Part shown: positions 1-5,462 of the stretch, piece after piece
How positions within the stretch are numbered: the stretch's first letter is position 1
How the letters are laid out: each line of letters begins with the position of its first letter
NCBI GenBank assembly: GCA_017428285.1
Contig: JAFRRE010000033.1
Span: 1 to 28,297, forward strand
Length of the DNA stretch: 28,297 bases
DNA from: Bacteroidales bacterium
GTDB lineage: Bacteria; Bacteroidota; Bacteroidia; Bacteroidales; F082
Direction: 5' to 3'
Made by a program: the position numbers and the translations under genes
Notes under the pieces: model-generated
What the model was told of the DNA's origin: nothing
Seen by the model: only the letters and a program-made list of their open reading frames with translations
Databases searched by the model: none

Positions 1-44
1 AAGTTTTCAGGCTGGATGATATCTTGTAATGTGATTTCTGCCAT
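1..44 (-). CDS. vorA: 2-oxoacid:ferredoxin oxidoreductase beta subunit, N-terminal fragment
   Basis: Only the first 14 codons lie in the window, reading MAEITLQDIIQPEN on the minus strand. In this enzyme family the thiamine-pyrophosphate-binding beta subunit directly follows the alpha subunit, and Bacteroidota homologues begin with a similar 'D-I-xx-PEN' segment. The start codon is 4 bases past the alpha-subunit stop. A good Shine-Dalgarno sequence (AGGAG, minus strand of 54-58) sits 9 bases upstream and lies just before that stop, so translation of the two subunits is probably coupled. The catalytic part is outside the window, so the identification rests on position and the short N-terminus. 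The symbol could equally be korB. Confidence 0.7.
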   Translation of the reverse strand, partial: MAEITLQDIIQPEN

Positions 45-48
45 TGTC

Positions 49-1134
49 TTATTCTCCTATAATTTGTTTCTTCATAGCTTCGAGAACTTCTTCCGGGGTG
101 TGGATGATGCCACCGACGCGGCCAAAGTGTTCGGCTTTGGCGCGGCCATTGCAGGCCAGCAGCACGTCTTCGATCATCTGACCACAGCTCAATTCGACTG
201 AGAGGAATCCCTTGACACCCTTGTCGATGAGGTTACGGATGGCTTGGGTGGGGTAGGGCCACAGGGTGATAGGACGGAGCAGACCGACCTTCAGACCAGC
301 GGCGCGACCGAGTTGCACCGACTTCTGGGCGATACGAGCGCTGGAGCCGTAGGCAACGAATACGTATTCGGCATCGTCGCAGTCAATCATTTCGTAACGG
401 ACTTCGTTCTTGGTCACTTCGTCATATTTGCGTTGGAGGTGACGGTTGTGCTCTTCCATGCGGGCGGAGTCGAGGTCCAAGGAGGTGATGACGCGGTGTT
501 GCGTGCCACGCTTGCGGCCTGTCAGTGCCCAAGGATACTTGGCTTTGATTTCCTCTTCGGTGAGGCGGGCTTTCTGCTCGGGCAGGACGACCTTTTCCAT
601 CATCTGGCCGATGGCACCGTCGGAGAGGATGCACACTGCCATTCTGTACTTGAAGGCCAGTTCGAAGCCCAGCGGCACGAAGTCAGCCATTTCCTGGACG
701 GAAGCAGGGGCGAGGACGATGTTACGATAGTCACCGTTGCCGCCACCCTTGGTGTTTTGGAAATAGTCAGCTTGTGAGGGCTGGATGGTACCGAGGCCCG
801 GGCCGCCACGGACGACGTCGGCGAAGACGCAAGGCACTTCGGCGCCAGCGATGTAAGCCAAACCTTCTTGCTTCAGGCACACGCCTGGGCTGGACGAGGA
901 GGTCATGACGCGCTTGCCAGCAGCACCAGCGGCGTACACCATGTTGATGGCTGCCAATTCACTTTCAGCTTGAAGAACGACCATACCGGTGCGTTCGTAA
1001 GGGTTCTGTTCCGACAGATACTCGATCACTTCCGACTGGGGGGTGATAGGATATCCGAAATAAGCATCGGCACCGCAGCGGATGGCGGCTTCGGCCAATG
1101 CCTCGTTACCCTTCATCAGTTTTAATTCTCCCAT
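49..1134 (-). CDS. vorB: 2-oxoacid:ferredoxin oxidoreductase alpha subunit, VorB-like
   Basis: This 361-residue protein is the alpha (pyrimidine-binding) subunit of a 2-oxoacid:ferredoxin oxidoreductase. Such enzymes convert a 2-oxoacid plus CoA to acyl-CoA and CO2 and reduce ferredoxin in the cytoplasm. Family hallmarks are GYPITPQSE near residues 27-35, the QAESELAAINMVYAAGAAG segment near 55-73, SSSSPG just after it, and GGPGLGTIQPSQADYFQ near 110-126. The length is normal for the VorB/KorA family. The gene lies 38 bases after the ferredoxin subunit gene and 4 bases before the beta subunit gene, all in one operon. Whether the substrate is a branched-chain 2-oxoacid (VOR) or 2-oxoglutarate (KOR) cannot be decided here; the nearby peptidases and aminotransferase favour amino-acid-derived substrates. 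Confidence 0.92.
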   Translation of the reverse strand: MGELKLMKGNEALAEAAIRCGADAYFGYPITPQSEVIEYLSEQNPYERTGMVVLQAESELAAINMVYAAGAAGKRVMTSSSSPGVCLKQEGLAYIAGAEVPCVFADVVRGGPGLGTIQPSQADYFQNTKGGGNGDYRNIVLAPASVQEMADFVPLGFELAFKYRMAVCILSDGAIGQMMEKVVLPEQKARLTEEEIKAKYPWALTGRKRGTQHRVITSLDLDSARMEEHNRHLQRKYDEVTKNEVRYEMIDCDDAEYVFVAYGSSARIAQKSVQLGRAAGLKVGLLRPITLWPYPTQAIRNLIDKGVKGFLSVELSCGQMIEDVLLACNGRAKAEHFGRVGGIIHTPEEVLEAMKKQIIGE

Positions 1135-1172
1135 TATGTAAGATTTTTTGATTTGTTAGACAATTGGTTGGA

Positions 1173-1397
1173 TTACAGGGCTTTTTTGTAGACCTTGATA
1201 ACGCCGTCGGGGCAGGTGATGCCGCAGCTGGCGCAGCCTATGCAGGCTTCGGGGTTCGCCATGAAGGCGTAATTGTAACCTTTTCCGTTTACTTCTTTTG
1301 CCAGTTCGATGACCTTGCATGGGCAGGCTGTGATGCATACGCCGCAGCCTTTGCAACGCTCGATGTCAACGACAATGGCTCCTCTGAATTTTGCCAT
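1173..1397 (-). CDS. vorD: 2-oxoacid:ferredoxin oxidoreductase delta (ferredoxin) subunit, 2x[4Fe-4S]
   Basis: This 74-residue bacterial-type ferredoxin has two complete cluster motifs: C15-x2-C18-x2-C21-x3-C25 and C52-x2-C55-x2-C58-x3-C62. An extra cysteine at 27 makes the first motif end CPC. It is the first gene of the operon, before the alpha and beta subunits, which matches the delta subunit order of KOR/VOR enzymes. Its likely job is to carry electrons from the TPP site to free ferredoxin. The start ATG at 1397 is the only sensible one, because the first cysteine is at residue 15. No strong Shine-Dalgarno sequence is visible, as is common in this phylum. Confidence 0.88.
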   Translation of the reverse strand: MAKFRGAIVVDIERCKGCGVCITACPCKVIELAKEVNGKGYNYAFMANPEACIGCASCGITCPDGVIKVYKKAL

Positions 1398-1690
1398 ATT
1401 GATAAATTTTTAAAATTGTTGAGTCGTTTAATAATGAGCCACGAAATTAGGGAATTTTGGGCAAATGGTGCACGACTTTTCGTTTAATTTCAACCTTAAA
1501 TGATAATTTAGATTGATTTTAAATTATATTCATTGTGTGCTATGTTTTTTTGGATTTGTGTTTTTGCCTTTGTGTTCGAACGAAGAGGAGATAAACGAAT
1601 CCATATTAAAAAAAATAACAAATAAATTCGCAAAAAATGCGAACTTTTGAGAAAAAGTATTATTTTTGCACTTGAAAATCATGCCGCAAA
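1398..1690. promoter_or_regulatory. Divergent intergenic region between ferredoxin operon and higBA
   Basis: This AT-rich 293-base stretch holds no gene. On the plus strand TATTTTTG at 1661-1668 matches the Bacteroidetes -7 consensus TAnnTTTG and lies 22 bases before higB. No clear -33 box stands at the usual 19-base spacing, although TTTTG occurs nearer at 1645-1649. On the minus strand the best candidate for the ferredoxin operon is TAATTTCG (1442-1449), one base off consensus. Both assignments come from motif matching only. Confidence 0.4.
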
Positions 1691-1999
1691 ATGGAGATTG
1701 TATTTGAAAAGGACTATTTGCGTGAGCTTTACTATGACGGCAAAACGACCGATAAACAACATCGTTACCAGCCGCAAATTGTAAAGAAATACGTCCAAGT
1801 AGTCAACATTCTCGACTCGGTGGATAAGACAGCCGATTTGTTTCGCTATCGAGCTCTGCATTATGAGAAACTGGTGGGTGACAAGGCTGGGTTGGAATCG
1901 GTGCGCGTCAACGACCAGTATAGGATTGAGTTCAAATCGTCTGCCGAAAGAGGCATCACTATTTGTAATATTATAGAATTGTCAAACCATTATCAATAA
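1691..1999 (+). CDS. higB: HigB/RelE-type toxin of a toxin-antitoxin pair
   Basis: This 102-residue protein looks like a HigB-like mRNA interferase (plasmid-maintenance killer family). The diagnostic part is the C-terminal half: LHYEKLVGDKAGLESVRVND followed by QYRIEF, which mirrors the HigB core in which a 'G-D-x-x-G' loop leads into the strand 'S-x-R-V-N-D-x-x-R-I-x-F'. Known relatives cleave mRNA at the ribosome and are held inactive by the paired antitoxin. The toxin gene comes first and the antitoxin follows after 13 bases, the order typical of higBA. A TAnnTTTG -7 box lies at 1661-1668. The pair sits between metabolic genes with no visible mobile element. Confidence 0.85.
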   Translation: MEIVFEKDYLRELYYDGKTTDKQHRYQPQIVKKYVQVVNILDSVDKTADLFRYRALHYEKLVGDKAGLESVRVNDQYRIEFKSSAERGITICNIIELSNHYQ

Positions 2000-2005
2000 A
2001 GGAGG
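1998..2005 (+). promoter_or_regulatory. Strong Shine-Dalgarno sequence for higA
   Basis: AAAGGAGG ends 7 bases before the higA ATG and overlaps the end of the higB stop codon. Most genes in this window lack such a strong site. A strong site for the antitoxin would help keep it in excess over the toxin; that is inference. Confidence 0.6.
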
Positions 2006-2012
2006 AAAAGTC

Positions 2013-2324
2013 ATGGGAAATTTAGGTTACGGAGCCTATCCAACGCATCCGGGAGAGGTGCTGAAGGACGAGATAGAGGAACGCGGCATCAGCCAGCGCC
2101 AGTTGGCGGAAAGTATGGGCTTGACCTATTCTGTGGTCAACGAGATTTTGAACGCCCGTCGCCCACTGACGGCAAAGACAGCCTTGATGTTTGAGGCTGC
2201 CCTTGACGTGCCTGCCGATTCACTGATGTATCTTCAAACGAAGTACAATATGCAGACGGCTCGAAAAGACGCTTCCATCATGGGCATTTTGAAAGGCATC
2301 AGGAAGGTTGCCGCAGCTCTGTGA
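2013..2324 (+). CDS. higA: HigA-type antitoxin, XRE-family DNA-binding protein
   Basis: This 103-residue helix-turn-helix protein belongs to the HigA/VapI type of the XRE family. The N-terminal HPGEVLKDEIEERGISQRQLAESMG (residues about 12-36) followed by TYSVVNEILNARRPLTAKTA is the classical HigA core, in which the recognition helix is around SVVNEILN. The remaining 40 residues form a helical tail ending in KGIRKVAAAL. It should neutralise the toxin encoded just upstream and repress the shared promoter by binding its operator. The length and the toxin-antitoxin order fit the family. A palindromic terminator follows 26 bases after the stop. Confidence 0.9.
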   Translation: MGNLGYGAYPTHPGEVLKDEIEERGISQRQLAESMGLTYSVVNEILNARRPLTAKTALMFEAALDVPADSLMYLQTKYNMQTARKDASIMGILKGIRKVAAAL

Positions 2325-2350
2325 ATTGTAAAAACGATATTTACAAAAAT

Positions 2351-2380
2351 AGAGACGCAATTAATTGCGTCTCTATTTTT
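2351..2380. terminator. Bidirectional terminator made of a perfect palindrome
   Basis: A 24-base perfect palindrome at 2351-2374 (left arm AGAGACGCAATT and its exact complement) is followed by ATTTTT, and preceded by AAAAAT on the other side. It lies between the convergent higA and aminotransferase genes and would serve both. The same AGAGACGCA arm recurs at 5262-5284. Confidence 0.7.
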
Positions 2381-2397
2381 CATTTTTGTCTCCTCAC

Positions 2398-3717
2398 TCA
2401 CTTCACTGGATGGTCCATGGCAAACGCCTTCAGTCTTTCCGCCAGAATCGGAATTTCTTCCCTTTGGATGAGCGAAGTACAGGCACGGACACCTTGCTTG
2501 GTGCTGCCGCAGGTGTCCAGCGAGATGCCGGAGACGCCGTAATACATCATCTCCTCAACGAGGTCGGCACCTGTGAAGCCAGGATAGCAATAGGTGAAGT
2601 AGAAACCGTCAGCGATGGGCTCACCACAGTCCTCGTCATAGGTGATGTAGAAACCGTTGTCGAGGAAGGCTTTCTTCATCAACTCGGCCTTGCGACCGTA
2701 TTCCAACACGTCCTCACGATAGTTGTACGTACCATCGTTCACAGCTTTCAGCACAGCGGCCAAAGCGTGTTGCGCCGAGTGTGAAGTGCCTGAACTAAGC
2801 GGGTGCAAGGCACCGAAGAGGATGGCGCGCAAGAAGACTTCCTGTCCGCAGAAGGCTTTCAGGTCGGGGAAGTGGTGCTGGGCCAACTTGTTGCTGATGC
2901 CAAGGATGGCGCAACGCTCGCCGGCGTAGCTGAAGGCCTTGGAACTGGAAATCATCAGGATGTAATAGTCGGTGTATTTGCCCACGGTGGGTTGATAGGG
3001 GGCTTCGCCCGGATGGCTGTAGTCCTTGCGGAAGTCCATGCCGAAATAGGCGAGGTCTTCCATAACGATGACATTGTACTTGTTGGTCAGTTCGCCGATG
3101 ATGCGCAACTCCTCGTCGGTGAGGCACACCCATGTCGGGTTGTTGGGGTTGGAATAGAGCAGGCTGTGGATGTTGCCCTTGCTCAAAACCTCTTCGAGTT
3201 TGGCACGCAGTTTCTCGCCACGGTATTCGTAGATGTCGAAATGCTCCATCGGGATGCCAAGCACCTTGTTTTGGAACTTGTGGACGGGGAAGCCCGGGTC
3301 GATGAAGAGGATGGTGTTTTTCTTTGCGTCAGAATGTCCGGCAATCATGAACGAGGCAAAAGCACCTTGCATGGATCCGACGGTAGGCACGCAGTTGGCG
3401 GGGTCGACATCGAGGTCAAGGAAGTTCTTGATGAAGCGCGAGGCTTCTTTTTTTAATATAGGTGCACCATCGATGGGTGGGTAGTTGGCCGCCACGCCGT
3501 TTTGCAAGGCTTTGATTTGGGCTTCCACGCCAGCACGGGCGGCAGGCAGTCCAGGGTTGCCCAATTCCATGTGGATGAACTTTTTGCCGCAGGCGGCTTC
3601 AAGATCGAAGGCCAATTTGTTGATTTCACGGATGCCAGCTCTTCCGATGCTCGGCAGACCACTTTCTGCAAAGATTTTCTTTGCTAAATCTTGGGGTACG
3701 ATATTGTGTTGCATCAT
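2398..3717 (-). CDS. PLP-dependent aminotransferase, class I/II
   Basis: This 439-residue cytoplasmic enzyme has the fold-type I aminotransferase signature. SNPNNPTW (residues 189-196) holds the cofactor-contacting Asn193. EDLAY (220-224) holds the Asp and Tyr that bind the pyridine ring. SSSKAFSYAGER (257-268) holds Lys260, which should form the Schiff base with PLP. It probably moves an amino group from an amino acid to 2-oxoglutarate; the substrate cannot be read from the sequence. It is somewhat longer than typical aspartate aminotransferases (about 400). Two consecutive ATG codons (3717 and 3714) could start it. A textbook promoter lies upstream at 3758-3788. The gene converges with higA. 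Confidence 0.9.
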   Translation of the reverse strand: MMQHNIVPQDLAKKIFAESGLPSIGRAGIREINKLAFDLEAACGKKFIHMELGNPGLPAARAGVEAQIKALQNGVAANYPPIDGAPILKKEASRFIKNFLDLDVDPANCVPTVGSMQGAFASFMIAGHSDAKKNTILFIDPGFPVHKFQNKVLGIPMEHFDIYEYRGEKLRAKLEEVLSKGNIHSLLYSNPNNPTWVCLTDEELRIIGELTNKYNVIVMEDLAYFGMDFRKDYSHPGEAPYQPTVGKYTDYYILMISSSKAFSYAGERCAILGISNKLAQHHFPDLKAFCGQEVFLRAILFGALHPLSSGTSHSAQHALAAVLKAVNDGTYNYREDVLEYGRKAELMKKAFLDNGFYITYDEDCGEPIADGFYFTYCYPGFTGADLVEEMMYYGVSGISLDTCGSTKQGVRACTSLIQREEIPILAERLKAFAMDHPVK

Positions 3718-3757
3718 ATCTGTTTTGAAAAATAATACTCGTTATTGTTTTGAACGG

Positions 3758-3788
3758 CAAAGATAGGAAATTATTTGAGACGGGCAAA
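3758..3788 (-). promoter_or_regulatory. Bacteroidetes-type promoter of the aminotransferase gene
   Basis: On the minus strand TTTG (3788-3785), exactly 19 bases, then TATCTTTG (3765-3758) match the consensus TTTG-N19-TAnnTTTG perfectly. Transcription should begin near 3751, about 35 bases before the ATG. Confidence 0.75.
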
Positions 3789-3829
3789 AATAAAATGATT
3801 AAGTTTTACCGTGGTAACTGTAGTTTTCC

Positions 3830-3837
3830 TATTTTTG
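3830..3837 (+). promoter_or_regulatory. Putative -7 box for the C1 peptidase gene
   Basis: TATTTTTG fits TAnnTTTG and lies 88 bases before the peptidase ATG. The -33 region at the right spacing (TTTTACC) is poor, so the site is less certain than its neighbours. Confidence 0.45.
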
Positions 3838-3925
3838 CGCTTGCAAACCTCACGGCAAACTATCGCGCTGCAAATCTAGGTTTGTCCTTTGATAGCATAT
3901 CATTAAAATTAAATTCCAAATACTA

Positions 3926-5101
3926 ATGAAAAAGCAATTGTTACTTGCCTTAGCCTTGATGATGGGCTTCATGCCCGTCAAGGCACAAGATGAAAAGAAA
4001 GAAGAAGGATTCCAGTTTACTACAATCAAGGAAATTCCAATCACGGCCGTTCGCGACCAACATCGCTCTTCCACTTGCTGGGCCCATTCCGGCATTGCCC
4101 TGATGGAGGCGGAAGCACTCCGCATCAAGGGCGTTGACGTCGACCTCTCCGAGATGTATGTTGTCAGCCATTCCATGATGGATCGTGCCGAAAAATATGT
4201 CCGTCTTCACGGCAACGCTAGTTGGGCACCAGGCGGCAAGTGCGGCGACGTGCTTTACTGCTTGGAACACTATGGCTTCGTCCGTCAGGAAGACATGCCT
4301 GGCAACCGTTATGGCGGAACCTTACCCAATCACACCGAACTTGACCTCGTGGCCACAGGCTATGTGAAAGCCCTTGCCAAAAGTGACATCAGCAAACTCA
4401 GCCCCGTGTGGAAAGAAGGCCTGCAAGGCATTTACGATGCCTATCTTGGCAAATATCCTGAAAAAGTGAATGGCATGACGCCACAGGAATATGCCAAGTC
4501 GTTGGGCCTCGAAGCCGACAACTACATCACCCTCACCTCTTTCACGCATCATCCTTTCTATGAGCCTTTTGCACTTGAGATCGAAGACAACTGGCGTGGT
4601 TGCCCTTATTATAACCTGCCTATCGATGAACTGATGGAGGTCATGCAATATGCCATCGACAAAGGCTACACCTTCCAATGGAGTGCCGATGTCAGCGAGC
4701 AAGGCTTCACCCGCGATGGCATTGCCGTCTGCCCCGATGCCGAGAAAGCGGTCGAACTCTCAGGCTCCGACATGGCACATTGGTTGGGCATGTCGGCGGC
4801 AAATCGTCGCAACGAGCTGACCTCTAAGCCAATGCCAGAGATTGAAGTCACCCAAGAGATGCGTCAGGAAGCCTTTGATAACTGGGAGACTGGCGACGAC
4901 CACGGTCTGCTCATCTTCGGCAAGGCCAAAGACCAAAACGGCAAGGAATACTTCATGGGCAAGAACTCGTGGGGCGACAGTGGCAAATACCACGGTATAT
5001 GGTACGTCTCTGAGACTTTCGCCAAATACAAGACCATGAACATTGTCCTGCACAAGGACGCACTTCCTAAAAACATCGCAAAGAAACTCGGTGTGAAATG
5101 A
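3926..5101 (+). CDS. Exported C1-family (bleomycin hydrolase/PepC-like) cysteine peptidase
   Basis: This 391-residue protein is a papain-fold peptidase of the C1B (bleomycin hydrolase/aminopeptidase C) group. Residues 1-20 form a signal peptide (MKKQLLLALALMMGF then a small-residue cleavage site near VKA-Q), so the mature enzyme is periplasmic or surface-exposed, unlike the cytosolic PepC of lactic bacteria. The catalytic triad is visible: Cys51 in SSTCWAHSG, His326 in GDDHGLL, and Asn347 in MGKNSWGD. Upstream DQHRSSTC carries the conserved Gln (Q45) of the oxyanion hole. Relatives trim amino acids from peptide ends. It shares the region with a dipeptidyl peptidase, which suggests a joint role in using extracellular peptides. 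Confidence 0.9.
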   Translation: MKKQLLLALALMMGFMPVKAQDEKKEEGFQFTTIKEIPITAVRDQHRSSTCWAHSGIALMEAEALRIKGVDVDLSEMYVVSHSMMDRAEKYVRLHGNASWAPGGKCGDVLYCLEHYGFVRQEDMPGNRYGGTLPNHTELDLVATGYVKALAKSDISKLSPVWKEGLQGIYDAYLGKYPEKVNGMTPQEYAKSLGLEADNYITLTSFTHHPFYEPFALEIEDNWRGCPYYNLPIDELMEVMQYAIDKGYTFQWSADVSEQGFTRDGIAVCPDAEKAVELSGSDMAHWLGMSAANRRNELTSKPMPEIEVTQEMRQEAFDNWETGDDHGLLIFGKAKDQNGKEYFMGKNSWGDSGKYHGIWYVSETFAKYKTMNIVLHKDALPKNIAKKLGVK

Positions 5102-5129
5102 CACGCTATAGAAGCGCTAAATAAAACGC

Positions 5130-5155
5130 AAAACCCGCTGAAACCAGCGGGTTTT
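5130..5155. terminator. Intrinsic terminator after the C1 peptidase, usable in both directions
   Basis: AAAACCCGCTG (5130-5140) pairs perfectly with CAGCGGGTTTT (5145-5155) around the 4-base loop AAAC, followed by GTTGTT. It ends the plus-strand peptidase gene 29 bases after its stop, and its A/T-rich outer arms let it also stop the minus-strand tRNA transcript. Confidence 0.75.
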
Positions 5156-5160
5156 GTTGT

Positions 5161-5238
5161 TGGTGGGACGTACTGGACTCGAACCAGTGACCTCTGCCGT
5201 GTGAAGGCAGCGCTCTAAACCAACTGGGCTAACGTCCC
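5161..5238 (-). tRNA. tRNA-Val (CAC)
   Basis: Read on the minus strand, a perfect 7-bp acceptor stem (GGGACGT with ACGTCCC), an anticodon stem CTGCC/GGCAG with loop TTCACAC, and a T arm ACTGG/CCAGT around TTCGAGT form a clean cloverleaf. The anticodon CAC reads GUG valine codons. The D stem has one C12-A23 mismatch (GCCC with GAGC). The discriminator is A, and CCA is encoded (5163-5161), which the other tRNAs in this window lack. Confidence 0.93.
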
Positions 5239-5261
5239 GATAACCGTTTGGGGTTTAGAAA

Positions 5262-5284
5262 AGAGACGCATTCAATGCGTCTCT
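5262..5284. repeat. Palindromic repeat between the two tRNA-Val genes
   Basis: AGAGACGCAT (5262-5271) and its exact complement (5275-5284) surround the loop TCA. It shares the AGAGACGCA arm with the terminator palindrome at 2351-2374. On the transcribed (minus) strand it comes 4 bases after the 3' end of tRNA-Val(GAC) and is followed by TTTTCT, so it may act as a processing or partial termination hairpin. Confidence 0.65.
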
Positions 5285-5288
5285 ACTG

Positions 5289-5363
5289 TGGGGCGAACAA
5301 GGATCGAACTTGTGACCTCATGCCTGTCAAGCATGCGCTCTAAACCAACTGAGCTACCGTCCC
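5289..5363 (-). tRNA. tRNA-Val (GAC)
   Basis: The anticodon arm CATGC-TTGACAG-GCATG gives anticodon GAC (valine, GUC/GUU codons). The D arm (GCTC/GAGC) and T arm (ACAAG/CTTGT around TTCGATC) are regular. The acceptor stem GGGACGG with TCGCCCC contains an A4-C69 mismatch and a G7-T66 wobble, unusual next to the perfectly paired tRNA-Val(CAC). CCA is not encoded. It is first in the minus-strand tRNA transcript, behind a good promoter at 5375-5404. Confidence 0.9.
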
Positions 5364-5374
5364 AAATGCGGGTG

Positions 5375-5404
5375 CAAAAATACGGCTTTTTCTGAAACCC
5401 ACAA
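5375..5404 (-). promoter_or_regulatory. Promoter of the tRNA-Val pair
   Basis: On the minus strand TTG (5404-5402), 19 bases, then TATTTTTG (5382-5375) match the Bacteroidetes consensus. The mature tRNA begins 11 bases downstream. It is divergent from the dipeptidyl peptidase promoter, and the -33 boxes of the two overlap or nearly touch around 5402-5415. Confidence 0.7.
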
Positions 5405-5411
5405 GATTTTT

Positions 5412-5442
5412 TCTGCTTTTTTTCAAAAAAATTCTACCTTTG
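5412..5442 (+). promoter_or_regulatory. Promoter of the dipeptidyl peptidase IV gene
   Basis: TCTG (5412-5415), 19 bases, then TACCTTTG (5435-5442) fit TTTG-N19-TAnnTTTG with one mismatch. The last G of the -7 box is the first base of an in-frame GTG codon upstream of the annotated start, so that longer start would lie before the transcript begins. This fixes the ATG at 5463. Confidence 0.65.
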
Positions 5443-5462
5443 TGCAATCAAATCTATTTGTT

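Noticed and set aside
2365..3456. Plus-strand open frames opposite the aminotransferase gene
   Set aside because: The minus-strand frame has all catalytic motifs; the plus frames show no recognisable domain.
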